From Deinococcus ruber (GTDB taxonomy: Bacteria; Deinococcota; Deinococci; Deinococcales; Deinococcaceae), in NCBI RefSeq assembly GCF_014648095.1, contig NZ_BMQL01000088.1, positions 1-11,665 on the forward strand: a DNA stretch of 11,665 nucleotides, written 5' to 3'. The notes under the pieces are model-generated. The model saw only the letters and a program-made list of their open reading frames with translations. It had not been told where the DNA came from and ran no database searches. This document shows positions 6,143-11,665 of this stretch, in pieces (the first letter of the stretch is position 1; each line of letters opens with the position of its first letter). The position numbers and the translations under genes are program-made.

Positions 6143-6559
6143 ATGAGCAATCTGTATACGGCACAGGCAACGGCGCAGGGTGGACGCGCTGGACGGGTGG
6201 AAAGCAGCGACGGACGCCTCGAACTCGATCTGAGTGTTCCCAGCGAGATCGGCGGCAACGGCGGCCCCGGCACCAACCCCGAGCAACTGTTCGCGGCGGG
6301 CTATGCAGCCTGCTTTCAGGGAGCGCTGGGCGTGGTCGGCCGCCGCAACAAGGTCGATACCGAGCAGAGCCGCGTAACGGCGCAGGTGGGGTTGCAGAAA
6401 GCGGGCCTGTCGTTTGCGCTCGACGTGGAATTGCAGGTGCAGATTCCCGGCGTAGACCGCGAGACTGCTCAGAAGCTGGTCGAGCAGGCGCATGAGGTCT
6501 GCCCCTACAGTGTCGGTACGCGGGGCAATGTAGACGTGCGTCTCGTCATTCTCGACTGA
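6143..6559 (+). CDS. ohr: Organic hydroperoxide resistance protein (Ohr/OsmC)
   Basis: 138 residues, the usual Ohr length. Ohr is a cytoplasmic dithiol peroxidase that reduces organic and fatty-acid hydroperoxides, usually re-reduced by lipoylated proteins with dihydrolipoyl dehydrogenase. Both active-site cysteines are present: C57 in AACFQGAL and C120 in EVCPYS. The catalytic Arg (R18) and Glu (E47, in NPEQLF) are also in place. It begins LYTAQATAQGGRAG, typical of the Ohr rather than the OsmC branch. The start is fixed by GGAGG (6132-6136), 6 bases before the ATG; an upstream in-frame TTG at 6032 would add 37 residues foreign to the family. No ohrR is adjacent. Interestingly lpd, the usual electron source, lies 2.3 kb away but on the other strand. 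It is followed by a strong terminator. Confidence 0.93.
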   Translation: MSNLYTAQATAQGGRAGRVESSDGRLELDLSVPSEIGGNGGPGTNPEQLFAAGYAACFQGALGVVGRRNKVDTEQSRVTAQVGLQKAGLSFALDVELQVQIPGVDRETAQKLVEQAHEVCPYSVGTRGNVDVRLVILD

Positions 6560-6600
6560 ACCGCAACTCGACTGAACTGAGCAGAACAACGCAGTCAAAG

Positions 6601-6655
6601 AAGGCTGGAAGCGGAGAGAATACCTACGCTTCCAGCCTTTTCGTTTGTCTTTTCG
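6601..6655 (+). terminator. Rho-independent terminator after ohr
   Basis: A 13-bp perfect stem, AAGGCTGGAAGCG (6601-6613) with CGCTTCCAGCCTT (6627-6639) and a 13-base loop, followed by TTTTCGTTTGTCTTTT. It lies between the convergent ohr and metallophosphoesterase genes. The T-rich side favours the plus strand; minus-strand transcripts meet only a short T cluster (CTTCTTTG), so it could act weakly both ways. Confidence 0.9.
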
Positions 6656-6665
6656 GGCTGTTCGT

Positions 6666-7388
6666 TCAGAAGTCGAGGATGTGATATCCGTAGGCGTTCA
6701 CGACCCGTGCACCGCTAACAGTGTCGGTGTACTCGAACTTCTTTCCCTCGTATTCATGAATATGTCCGTGAACCACCAGCTTCGGATGACGGCGCTCCAT
6801 GAACTGCTGGATCGACTCGCAGCCCCGGTGGGCGTGGTCTTTGCCAGCGTGGGGGCCGGGCGGCGGTGCGTGCGTCAGGAAGATATCGACGTCTTTGCGG
6901 GCACGCATCGCCAGTAGGCCCAGGCCCCAACGTGCCTGAAAGTCGGTGTACTGGCCTTCCTTGCTCTCACGGTACTTGGGAACGCCGCCCCAACCTGCGA
7001 CCCGTAGCCCGGCCACCTCGACGACCCGCCCGTGCGCGTTGATGACGCCACGCGCCGCGATACGGGTGTCGCCTTCGGTGATGTATTCATTTTCGTGATT
7101 GCCCGGCACATAGACCACTGGGGCAGGCAACTGGGTCGCCAGAAATTCGAGGTAATAACCGGGCAGATCGCCTGCCGCCAGCACCAGATCGACTTCCGGA
7201 AGACCGGAAGGAAAGCCGTTCCGGTACACGTACGGGTGTACGTAATCGGCCAGCACCAGCACCTTGCGGGGAACGGCCTGCGTCTGAACCAGTTGAAGCG
7301 GTTCCAACACCGGGCGCGGCGAAAGCTGCGGAGCCGCCGAGACCTTCAGGGCCGGGATGTTGGATATGGATGGCTGTGACAAGGACAT
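6666..7388 (-). CDS. Calcineurin-like metallophosphoesterase
   Basis: 240 residues. A dinuclear-metal phosphoesterase; the substrate (nucleotide, cyclic nucleotide or phosphoprotein) cannot be told. Motifs: LADYVHP (D48, with V50 at D+2 and H51 at D+3), AAGDLPGYYLEF (D74), VPGNHENEY (N97, H98), LTHAPPPGPHAG, and VVHGHIH (H209, H211). Motif I is normally DxH, and here the His is shifted by one or replaced, while GDLP-YYLE suggests a particular subfamily. About 40 residues precede the core, low in complexity and rich in Pro, Ser and Leu. The ATG at 7388 is chosen because AGGCGG (7393-7398 on the minus strand) precedes it and the predicted promoter lies at 7458-7486. An in-frame start at 7493 lies upstream of that promoter, and the ATG at 7412 falls within the leader hairpin. 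Confidence 0.88.
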   Translation of the reverse strand: MSLSQPSISNIPALKVSAAPQLSPRPVLEPLQLVQTQAVPRKVLVLADYVHPYVYRNGFPSGLPEVDLVLAAGDLPGYYLEFLATQLPAPVVYVPGNHENEYITEGDTRIAARGVINAHGRVVEVAGLRVAGWGGVPKYRESKEGQYTDFQARWGLGLLAMRARKDVDIFLTHAPPPGPHAGKDHAHRGCESIQQFMERRHPKLVVHGHIHEYEGKKFEYTDTVSGARVVNAYGYHILDF

Positions 7389-7400
7389 AGAACCGCCTGC

Positions 7401-7436
7401 TGTGCCGACCATTTCCCATGAAGATGGGAGGGCACA
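7401..7436 (-). promoter_or_regulatory. Two-part hairpin in the metallophosphoesterase leader
   Basis: On the minus strand TGTGCC (7436-7431) pairs with GGCACA (7406-7401). Inside, TCCCAT (7429-7424) pairs with ATGGGA (7419-7414) around a CTTC loop. The two helices are offset by one base on the 5' side and seven (AATGGTC) on the 3' side. The hairpin ends directly against the Shine-Dalgarno, so it may influence translation. It could also be a protein-binding element or simple mRNA stabilisation. Confidence 0.5.
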
Positions 7437-7457
7437 TCTACAAATTGAAGTTCGGTC

Positions 7458-7486
7458 ATTGTAGTCCGCTGCCGCACAGAGCACAA
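7458..7486 (-). promoter_or_regulatory. Promoter of the metallophosphoesterase gene
   Basis: On the minus strand TTGTGC (-35, 7486-7481), a 17-base spacer and TACAAT (-10, 7463-7458, 5 of 6 to consensus). Transcription would begin near 7451, leaving a leader of about 63 bases that carries the hairpin and the ribosome binding site. Confidence 0.55.
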
Positions 7487-7521
7487 CCTTCACACTGCCG
7501 CAGAGCTTGAGACACCCTTGC

Positions 7522-7527
7522 TACACT
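7522..7527 (+). promoter_or_regulatory. Start-proximal -10 box (TACACT)
   Basis: TACACT stands 7 bases before the GTG at 7535, back to back with the metallophosphoesterase promoter. No Shine-Dalgarno is seen, consistent with a leaderless mRNA. Confidence 0.5.
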
Positions 7528-7534
7528 CCCCATC

Positions 7535-8050
7535 GTGATCATAGAAACCGGTCGTCTGCTCATCGTGCCGCTGTCGCTGCCCGTCGTTCGGCAACGTCTG
7601 GAGACGGCGGATTTTAAGGCAGAGGTGGAAACGGATGGCGGCCCGCTGAATGTACAGTTTCCACCCGAGTGGCCGGGCGATCCGCTGCCGCTGTTTCGGG
7701 GAATGACAGACCGCGCAGACCTTGCTGCCGCCCACAGCGTACTGATCCGGCGGCACGATCTGCGGGCCATCGGCATGATGGGTGTTAAAGGTCGCCCCGA
7801 CGCTGCCGGAACCATCGAGGTCGGCTATGGACTGAACCCGGAAGCCTGGAACCAGGGCTACGCCACCGAGGCACTGCGGGCGCTGCTGCCCCACTGGCGG
7901 GCACAGGAGGGCGTGCGGCACATTCGGGCCGAGACGGCGACCAGCAACCCTGCCAGCGCCCGCGTGCTGGAAAAGAGCGGCTTCGTGCAGGTGGGCAGCG
8001 GCTGGAGCGAGGAAGACGGCGATCTGCTGCTGTGGGTATGGCAGCCCTAG
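7535..8050 (+). CDS. GNAT acetyltransferase, RimJ/RimL type
   Basis: 171 residues from a GTG. It has the layout of RimJ/RimL-like N-acetyltransferases: an N-terminal TGRLLIVPL strand, the acetyl-CoA loop in EAWNQGYATEALRALL (104-118; QGYATEA) and the closing ETATSNPASARVLEKSGF (133-150), typical of this branch. It would transfer acetyl from acetyl-CoA to an amine, either a protein N terminus or a small molecule; the acceptor is unknown. The start is supported by the TACACT box 7 bases upstream and by the family-typical N terminus IIETGRL. It is divergent from the metallophosphoesterase gene (146 bases between starts). Confidence 0.88.
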   Translation: MIIETGRLLIVPLSLPVVRQRLETADFKAEVETDGGPLNVQFPPEWPGDPLPLFRGMTDRADLAAAHSVLIRRHDLRAIGMMGVKGRPDAAGTIEVGYGLNPEAWNQGYATEALRALLPHWRAQEGVRHIRAETATSNPASARVLEKSGFVQVGSGWSEEDGDLLLWVWQP

Positions 8051-8063
8051 GTCAGCGTTCGCC

Positions 8064-8081
8064 CTGTTGCCCGGCCAACAG
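8064..8081 (+). terminator. Weak hairpin after the GNAT gene
   Basis: CTGTTG (8064-8069) and CAACAG (8076-8081) form a 6-bp stem with a 6-base loop, 13 bases after the stop codon. No T-run follows, so termination here would be inefficient or factor-dependent. Confidence 0.35.
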
Positions 8082-8110
8082 AACAGGAGGTGGGAACGAG
8101 AGGAAAGCTG

Positions 8111-8152
8111 GATGCAAAGAAAATTCCGCCCCGGCAGATGCCGAAGCGGAAT
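8111..8152 (-). terminator. Rho-independent terminator of tRNA-Glu
   Basis: On the minus strand just past the tRNA, ATTCCGC (8152-8146) pairs with GCGGAAT (8129-8123), with an inner CGGCA/TGCCG helix (8132-8143), followed by TTTTCTTTGC. The two-tier stem and the T-tail make this a good intrinsic terminator. Confidence 0.8.
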
Positions 8153-8156
8153 ATCG

Positions 8157-8236
<80 letters not shown>

Positions 8237-8346
8237 TTCAGTTTTGCGTTCCTTTCCGAAGAGACTTCGTTCGGGTACGCTTGCTGCCCTTTCAAGGGGT
8301 GCTTTTCAGCACGCACGCCAGAATACATGTGAAGTGGGGGGGCGTC

Positions 8347-8465
8347 AAGAGCGGGGGGCTAGCGGCCTGCGGCGCGGGGCATAGGGGGAGGGCAAAACCT
8401 GTCCAGCCCAGGTCAGGATTGCCTGGCTGTTCCTACAGGCGACACGCCGCAGGCCACCGGCTCTT
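8347..8465. repeat. Long nested inverted repeat between lpd and tRNA-Glu
   Basis: The outer arms AAGAGC (8347-8352) and GCTCTT (8460-8465) flank the perfect 11-bp arms GGCCTGCGGCG (8364-8374) and CGCCGCAGGCC (8445-8455). Within these are CCTGT (8398-8402)/ACAGG (8435-8439) and CAGCC-C-AGG (8404-8412)/CCTGGCTG (8422-8429). The right end overlaps the lpd stop codon. It may be a composite transcription terminator or a small non-coding repeat of the kind found in Deinococcus genomes. There is no T-run, so it is not a standard intrinsic terminator. Confidence 0.6.
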
Positions 8466-9870
8466 AAGCGTGAATCGCCCGCTTATCGACGGCCATTGCC
8501 GCTTCCTTGACGGCCTCGCTGAGCGTCGGGTGGGCATGGACGGTGCGGGCGAGGTCTTCGGCGCTGCCGCCGAACTCCATCACGCTCACGGCCTCGGCGA
8601 TCAGTTCCGAGACGCCGCCGCCCAGCATATGCACGCCCAGAATTCGGTCGGTGTCGGCGTCGGCGACCACCTTGACGAAGCCGCGCGTGTCGCCGTGTCC
8701 GGTAGCGCGTCCGTTGGCGGTGAAGGGGAACTGCCCGGTCTTGACCTTCAGGCCGCGCTTGGTGGCTTCCTGCTCGGTCAGACCTGCCCAGGCGATCTCG
8801 GGGCTGGTGTAGATGACCCAGGGTACGGCGTCGTAATTGACGTGTCCGGCCTTGCCCGCGAGCTGCTCGGCCAGCGCCACACCCTCGTCTTCGGCCTTGT
8901 GCGCCAGCATCGCGCCGCCGATCACGTCACCGATGGCGTACACACCCTTCAGGTTGGTGCGGAAGTGGCCATCGACCTTGACGAAGCCGCGCTCGTCGAG
9001 CTGCAAGCCCACTGCCTCTGCGCCCAGCCCCGCCGTATGAGGCACGCGTCCTACCGCCACGATCAGGCGGTCGAATTCGGCCTGCACGTCCTGACCGTTC
9101 TCGGTATACGTCACCTTGACGCTGCTGCCGGTGTCCTGGATGGCTCCGATCTGCACGCCGAAATGAAAGTCCAGACCCTGCTTCTGGAATTCGCGCAGGG
9201 CGGCCTTGCTGATGGCAGCGTCGGCGGCCATCAGGAAGCCGGGCAGCGCTTCGAGCACTGTGACGCTCGCGCCCAGACGACGCCACACACTGCCCAGTTC
9301 CACACCGATCACGCCCGCGCCGATCACGCCCAGCTTCTGCGGCACTTCCGGCAGCGTCAGTGCCCCCGAGTTCTCGACGATGCGCTCACTGAACTGCACG
9401 CCCGGCAGGCTGCGGGGGCTGCTGCCCGTCGCCACGATCACGTTTTTCGCGGCGACTTCGGTTCCGGCCACGCTCACGATCCAGGTGTCGCCTTCCTGGC
9501 GCTCCAGCTTGCCCAGGCCGTGCAGGCTGGCAACCTTGTTCTTCTTGAACAGGAAGGTCACGCCGCCCGACATCTTCTCGACCACGCTGTCCTTGCGGGC
9601 CAGCATCTTGTTCAGGTCAATGCTCGCGCCCTGCACCTGAATGCCGTGATCTGCGGCCTCGTGCAGAATCATCTCGTATTTTTCGCTGGAATCCAGCATC
9701 GCCTTGCTGGGAATGCAGCCCACGTTCAGGCAGGTGCCGCCGAGAGCAGGCTTGCCGCCGCGCTCGAAACTGTCGATGCACGCCACCTTAAAGCCGAGCT
9801 GAGCGGCACGAATGGCAGCCACGTATCCTGCCGGGCCGCCTCCAATCACGACAACATCATAAGTATCCAC
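8464..9870 (-). CDS. lpdA: Dihydrolipoyl dehydrogenase (E3)
   Basis: 468 residues, the normal length. A flavoprotein that reoxidises dihydrolipoamide on 2-oxoacid dehydrogenase or glycine cleavage complexes, with NAD+ as acceptor. FAD site: [13 protein letters not shown] (GGGPAG 10-15). Redox disulfide: [13 protein letters not shown] with C47 and C52. NAD site: [13 protein letters not shown] (184-189). Second FAD contact: YAIGDV. Dimer-interface His-Glu pair: HPTLSE with H447 and E452. The start is the GTG at 9870, not an upstream in-frame TTG at 9897: TAGACT (9883-9878) lies 7 bases before the GTG, and [12 protein letters not shown] is the usual E3 N terminus. No E1 or E2 genes are in the window. 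It follows the GNAT gene by 46 bases but probably has its own promoter. Confidence 0.96.
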   Translation of the reverse strand: MDTYDVVVIGGGPAGYVAAIRAAQLGFKVACIDSFERGGKPALGGTCLNVGCIPSKAMLDSSEKYEMILHEAADHGIQVQGASIDLNKMLARKDSVVEKMSGGVTFLFKKNKVASLHGLGKLERQEGDTWIVSVAGTEVAAKNVIVATGSSPRSLPGVQFSERIVENSGALTLPEVPQKLGVIGAGVIGVELGSVWRRLGASVTVLEALPGFLMAADAAISKAALREFQKQGLDFHFGVQIGAIQDTGSSVKVTYTENGQDVQAEFDRLIVAVGRVPHTAGLGAEAVGLQLDERGFVKVDGHFRTNLKGVYAIGDVIGGAMLAHKAEDEGVALAEQLAGKAGHVNYDAVPWVIYTSPEIAWAGLTEQEATKRGLKVKTGQFPFTANGRATGHGDTRGFVKVVADADTDRILGVHMLGGGVSELIAEAVSVMEFGGSAEDLARTVHAHPTLSEAVKEAAMAVDKRAIHA

Positions 9871-9877
9871 ACCTCTC

Positions 9878-9883
9878 AGTCTA
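9878..9883 (-). promoter_or_regulatory. Start-proximal -10 box of lpdA
   Basis: On the minus strand TAGACT stands 7 bases before the GTG at 9870, the third case of a 7-base gap to a GTG start. No good -35 is visible. Confidence 0.5.
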
Positions 9884-9916
9884 ACAAGGCGGCGCAATCA
9901 GAGAGTGGCAAGCAAG

Positions 9917-10324
9917 TCAATAGCGCGTCAGGCGGCACCTGAAGCGCGGCGTGCCGAAGCGTGGCGGCGCGTCCTGAATCTGGAATCCGGCCCGGCGATA
10001 GAACTCGGCTGCTTCGCTGTCTGTCTCGGCCTCCAGCACAGTCAGGGGAAGGTGAGTCGTCAGGGTCAGCAGCAGTGAGCGCCCGTACCCTCTGCCACGC
10101 TCGCCGGGCCGCGTGCCGATATGCAGCACCTCTGCCTGCTGGCCCACAAGCCGTAGCCCCGCCGCGCATACCGCCTGCCCGCCCACATGCCAGCTCCATA
10201 TCTGCCGCTGCGGGTCGGAGGTGTAGGCGTTCAGTGCAGCCCGGATGCGCTCTGGACTGGGCGACATCGCCAGCGTCAGGAGCGCTTCTATCTCCGGCGT
10301 CATCTCGGGTTCGCGCCTCAGCAT
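9917..10324 (-). CDS. GNAT acetyltransferase (short)
   Basis: 135 residues. The acetyl-CoA loop RPGERGRGYGRSLL (72-85) and the C-terminal EAEFYRRAGF-like segment (EAAEFYRRAGFQI, 104-116) place it in the GNAT superfamily; the acceptor is unknown. The ATG at 10324 overlaps the stop codon of the PBP gene (TGATG on the minus strand), so translation is probably coupled and the two genes share an mRNA. An alternative ATG seven codons in, at 10303, has GAGG 14-17 bases upstream and is also possible. No close partnership between a GNAT and a class B PBP is known to me. Confidence 0.82.
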   Translation of the reverse strand: MLRREPEMTPEIEALLTLAMSPSPERIRAALNAYTSDPQRQIWSWHVGGQAVCAAGLRLVGQQAEVLHIGTRPGERGRGYGRSLLLTLTTHLPLTVLEAETDSEAAEFYRRAGFQIQDAPPRFGTPRFRCRLTRY

Positions 10325-11665
10325 CAGGGTACGGGCGGCGTGGCCGTCGCTGCCTTCTCGGTCGCTGCCTTTTCTTTGGCGTAGACCGCGTGCATCTGGC
10401 TCAGCTCTCCAGTGCAGGGCGTCTGCCCCGGCAGCGCGTGATGGCGTTCATCCAGCTTCAGGCACCAGCGGGCCGCGAACATCTTGGCGGCGGCATTCAG
10501 CGCCGGGCCTGATCCCTCGCCGCCGTACTGGAAGAAGGCCACCACCTCGAAATTCGGGCTGGCGAGCGGGCCGTAACCTTCATAGGTGGCGTTTGTGTAG
10601 CTCAGGCCCTGATGATGGCTCATGCCGTTCTCGCCGGTGCCGGTCTTGCCGCCGGTTCTTACCGGAAAGAAATTCGGCCCCAGGATGTGTTTGGCGGTGG
10701 CGTAGTGGGTGATGTTGTTGGTGGTCAGGCTCATACCTTCCTTCACCAGTTCAAAGGTCGCGGTTTCGCCGTTGCTCACGTCCTGCACGGGTTTGCGCGG
10801 CGCGGCCTTGCCACCGACTTCCTTGATGACCGTCAGTTCGCGCTTCTTGCCGTCGTTGACGATGGTGTTCAGCACCAGGGCGAGCTGCGCGGGCGTGACC
10901 TGCACGTCGCCCTGCCCGATGCTCATGTTGATCGAGAAGCCCGGATACCACGTCTGCTTTTTGGCGGCGAACTGGGCGGCGCTGGGAATGTTGCCGCTCT
11001 TTTCCCCGATCAGTTCCAGTCCGGTGGGGTGCCCGAATCCGAGCTGCTGAATACGCGCCGACACCACGTTGCTGTACGCCACCGGACTCTGGGCGGCGCT
11101 GTCGTAGTACCACGGGTTGCACGAAAACGCGATGGCGAGGCGGGCATCGACCATGCCCAGCGACACGTGCGCCCAGTTGCGCCACGTCGCTCCGCCGAAG
11201 CGGTACAGCGGATTGCACGGCACCGTGCGGTTGCCCCACTTCTCCACAAACGCCAGCGTGGTGCTGGGCTTGAACACGCTGCCGGGATCGTAGGGCTGCA
11301 CCACGCGGTTCTGCATCACCGCGTCGAGACTGCTGCTCAGGAGGGCAGCGGCCTTGGCCTTGGGGTCGGGGCTGGGCGTGCGCGAAAACCAGTTGGGATC
11401 GTAGGTCGGGCTGCTCGCCATCGCCAGCACCTCGCCCGTTCGGGGGTCGAGTGCGATGATCGCCCCGCGCACCAGCGGTTCGGGCGGCACATGGTACTTT
11501 GCCCGCCCCGCGTTGATGTCGGGCAGCGCCTCCTGAAGAGCCTGCTCGGCAGCCCGTTGCAGGGTGCTGTCGATGGTCAGCACCACGTCGCTGCCCTTCT
11601 GGCCGGGGTCGATGACTTTATCGCTCTGGGGCCGCCCCGCCGCCGTGACCTCGCTGCGCCGGATG
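10324..11665 (-). CDS. Class B penicillin-binding protein, 5' end outside window
   Basis: 446 residues visible; the frame stays open to the window edge, so the N terminus (membrane anchor and most of the dimerisation domain) is missing. A D,D-transpeptidase that cross-links peptidoglycan in the periplasm. It enters at the inter-domain linker, RRSEVTAAG then DPGQKGSDVVLTIDSTLQ, followed by GAIIALDPRTGEVLAMASSP. The three active-site motifs are present: SVFK (nucleophile Ser; codons at 11280-11269), SCN (11124-11116) and KTG in GGKTGTGENG (10647-10639). It could be the elongation (PBP2/MrdA) or the septal (FtsI) type; without the N terminus I leave the symbol blank. The C-terminal tail is repetitive in Ala, Lys, Glu and Thr. 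The GNAT gene follows with a one-base overlap. Confidence 0.93.
   Translation of the reverse strand, partial: IRRSEVTAAGRPQSDKVIDPGQKGSDVVLTIDSTLQRAAEQALQEALPDINAGRAKYHVPPEPLVRGAIIALDPRTGEVLAMASSPTYDPNWFSRTPSPDPKAKAAALLSSSLDAVMQNRVVQPYDPGSVFKPSTTLAFVEKWGNRTVPCNPLYRFGGATWRNWAHVSLGMVDARLAIAFSCNPWYYDSAAQSPVAYSNVVSARIQQLGFGHPTGLELIGEKSGNIPSAAQFAAKKQTWYPGFSINMSIGQGDVQVTPAQLALVLNTIVNDGKKRELTVIKEVGGKAAPRKPVQDVSNGETATFELVKEGMSLTTNNITHYATAKHILGPNFFPVRTGGKTGTGENGMSHHQGLSYTNATYEGYGPLASPNFEVVAFFQYGGEGSGPALNAAAKMFAARWCLKLDERHHALPGQTPCTGELSQMHAVYAKEKAATEKAATATPPVP

Overview
The window looks like ordinary chromosomal DNA from a GC-rich bacterium, most likely Deinococcus or a close relative. That is inferred from three things. 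Several start codons lie 5-7 bases after a TANNNT -10 box (leaderless transcription, known to be common in Deinococcus). The gene families fit: a Thermus-type beta-CASP metallo-beta-lactamase, Ohr, Usp and a BldC-like small HTH protein. Base composition is also consistent. No rRNA, mobile element, integrase, CRISPR array or recognisable defence system is present.

Layout. Bases 84-1251 (+): a stand-alone DEDDh (DnaQ-like) exonuclease, then a DinB/YfiT-type four-helix protein. 1303-2760 (-): a beta-CASP RNase-type metallo-beta-lactamase, divergent from a universal stress protein (2851-3321, +). 3322-3661 is a 340-base gap without a gene. It has a good extended -10 and two strongly foldable blocks, ahead of a 67-residue BldC/excisionase-like HTH protein (3662-3865, +). 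3955-4638 (+): an Ala/Leu-rich helical-repeat protein of unknown function, convergent with a cytochrome P450 (4664-5905, -). 6143-6559 (+): Ohr, closed by a strong terminator and convergent with a metallophosphoesterase (6666-7388, -) that has a hairpin leader. 7535-8050 (+): a GNAT acetyltransferase divergent from it. 8157-8231 (-): tRNA-Glu(UUC) with its own terminator. 8464-9870 (-): dihydrolipoyl dehydrogenase. 9917-10324 (-): a second GNAT whose start overlaps the stop of a class B penicillin-binding protein (10324 to the window edge, -) that is truncated at its N terminus by the window boundary.

The genes do not form one pathway. Loose themes are stress and oxidant handling (Ohr, Usp, P450), nucleic-acid processing (exonuclease, beta-CASP nuclease) and core functions (PBP, Lpd, tRNA). 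The only clear coupling is PBP with the second GNAT, through a TGATG overlap.

I found no convincing new multi-gene system. The best leads are non-coding: the structured leader or RNA at 3405-3661, the hairpin in the metallophosphoesterase leader, the long nested inverted repeat between lpd and tRNA-Glu, and the recurring start-proximal -10 box that sets the start of at least six genes.
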